A stretch of 13,630 bases of DNA, taken from Nonlabens sp. GTDB taxonomy: Bacteria > Bacteroidota > Bacteroidia > Flavobacteriales > Flavobacteriaceae. The position numbers were made by a program, and so were the translations under genes. The stretch spans positions 1,719 through 15,348 of the forward strand of contig JANQTO010000284.1 of NCBI GenBank assembly GCA_030731685.1. The letters are read 5' to 3'. Position 1 is the stretch's first letter. Each line of letters begins with the position of its first letter. The notes beneath the pieces are model-generated. The model ran no database searches and was not told the DNA's origin. It saw nothing but the letters and a program-made list of their open reading frames with translations. Below are positions 13,379 through 13,630 of the stretch, in pieces.

Positions 13379-13630
13379 GATTTCTTCCAAAAGGGTCTTG
13401 AATGATTGTGCAGTTTTTTCAATAGTATAATTTTTCATTAGTAAATCAAAAGATTGCTGGACAAATGCTGTTCGTAACTTTTCATTTACTAGAATGGATT
13501 TCATATGATTTGCTAGTGTACTCTCATCCTTAAATGGAGCTACTAATCCATCAAACTAATGTTCCATAACATAAAGTATTCTACGGCGGCAGTTGTAATG
13601 ATTTCAATTTTACTAATCAACAATTTAGAT
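13373..13630 (-). pseudogene. Disrupted GT4-type glycosyltransferase, C-terminal part (truncated by window edge)
   Basis: Translating the reverse strand gives a typical GT-B/GT4 tail of 60 residues: FDGLVAPFKDESTLANHM, then KSILVNEKLRTAFVQQ, ending SFKTLLEEIL with a TAA at 13375-13373. In this frame a TAG (13558-13556) stands directly before FDGL, preceded by VMEH, which fits the usual E-x-G-x-x-G-LV region. Further upstream the same frame has several stops, while another frame (KIEIITTAAVEYFML, ending in a TAG at 13545-13543) is open to the window edge and looks like the E-bearing sugar-nucleotide region. The roughly 15-20 residues normally between these blocks (the GxPVIAT--GG segment) are missing. 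A deletion with frame change plus a nonsense codon would explain this; an assembly or sequencing error is the alternative. It overlaps the end of the forward GT2 gene by 6 bases. Confidence 0.6.

Noticed and set aside
8915..13630. The right part as a new defence or mobile system
   Set aside because: All genes resolve to glycosyltransferase or sugar-kinase families; there are no integrases, transposases, nucleases, terminal repeats or tRNA attachment sites.

Overview
The window looks like a chromosomal segment from a marine-type member of the Flavobacteriia (phylum Bacteroidota). The main reasons are the Bacteroidota promoter element TAnnTTTG in front of many genes, the absence of clear Shine-Dalgarno sequences, and several families largely restricted to this group (CCC-motif membrane proteins, DUF6452, DUF6048, DUF5606). 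The gene set is mostly housekeeping plus envelope sugar metabolism. I see no tRNA, rRNA, CRISPR array, insertion sequence or phage gene.

Left part (1-2091): two tandem paralogous small membrane proteins of the CCC-motif type, the first cut by the window edge, each followed by a strong hairpin terminator. Converging on them is rocD (ornithine aminotransferase), which carries an unusual four-cysteine insertion just before its PLP lysine.

Centre-left (2233-6337): a compact forward operon of rlmD (23S rRNA m5U methyltransferase), a TlpA/ResA-like thioredoxin lipoprotein, a DUF6452 lipoprotein whose start resembles a surface-export signal, and a DUF6048 outer-membrane-like protein. The genes are 17 nt apart or overlap. 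A 16-bp-stem bidirectional terminator separates this operon from the reverse operon ruvX - def - DUF5606 (7984-6431).

Right part (8100-13630): dapD (TTG start, with the only promoter here having both -33 and -7 elements at normal spacing) overlaps by one base a GT9 (heptosyltransferase-like) gene. Five further envelope-sugar genes then alternate strand one by one: GT2 (-), WaaE-like GT2 (+), Kdo/WaaP-like kinase (-), GT2 (+), and a broken GT4-type glycosyltransferase end (-). Together they look like a lipooligosaccharide core or surface-glycan assembly locus. The three convergent pairs overlap by 4 nt, abut with no gap, or overlap by 6 nt, leaving no room for ordinary terminators between them.

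The most interesting signals are a 14-16 bp perfect palindrome (core GCTTTCGCGAAAGC) inside two unrelated genes in different reading frames, the disrupted glycosyltransferase at the right edge, the alternating-strand packing of the glycan genes, the cysteine insertion in RocD, and the predicted sorting difference between two neighbouring lipoproteins. I found no convincing defence system or other wholly new multi-gene system.
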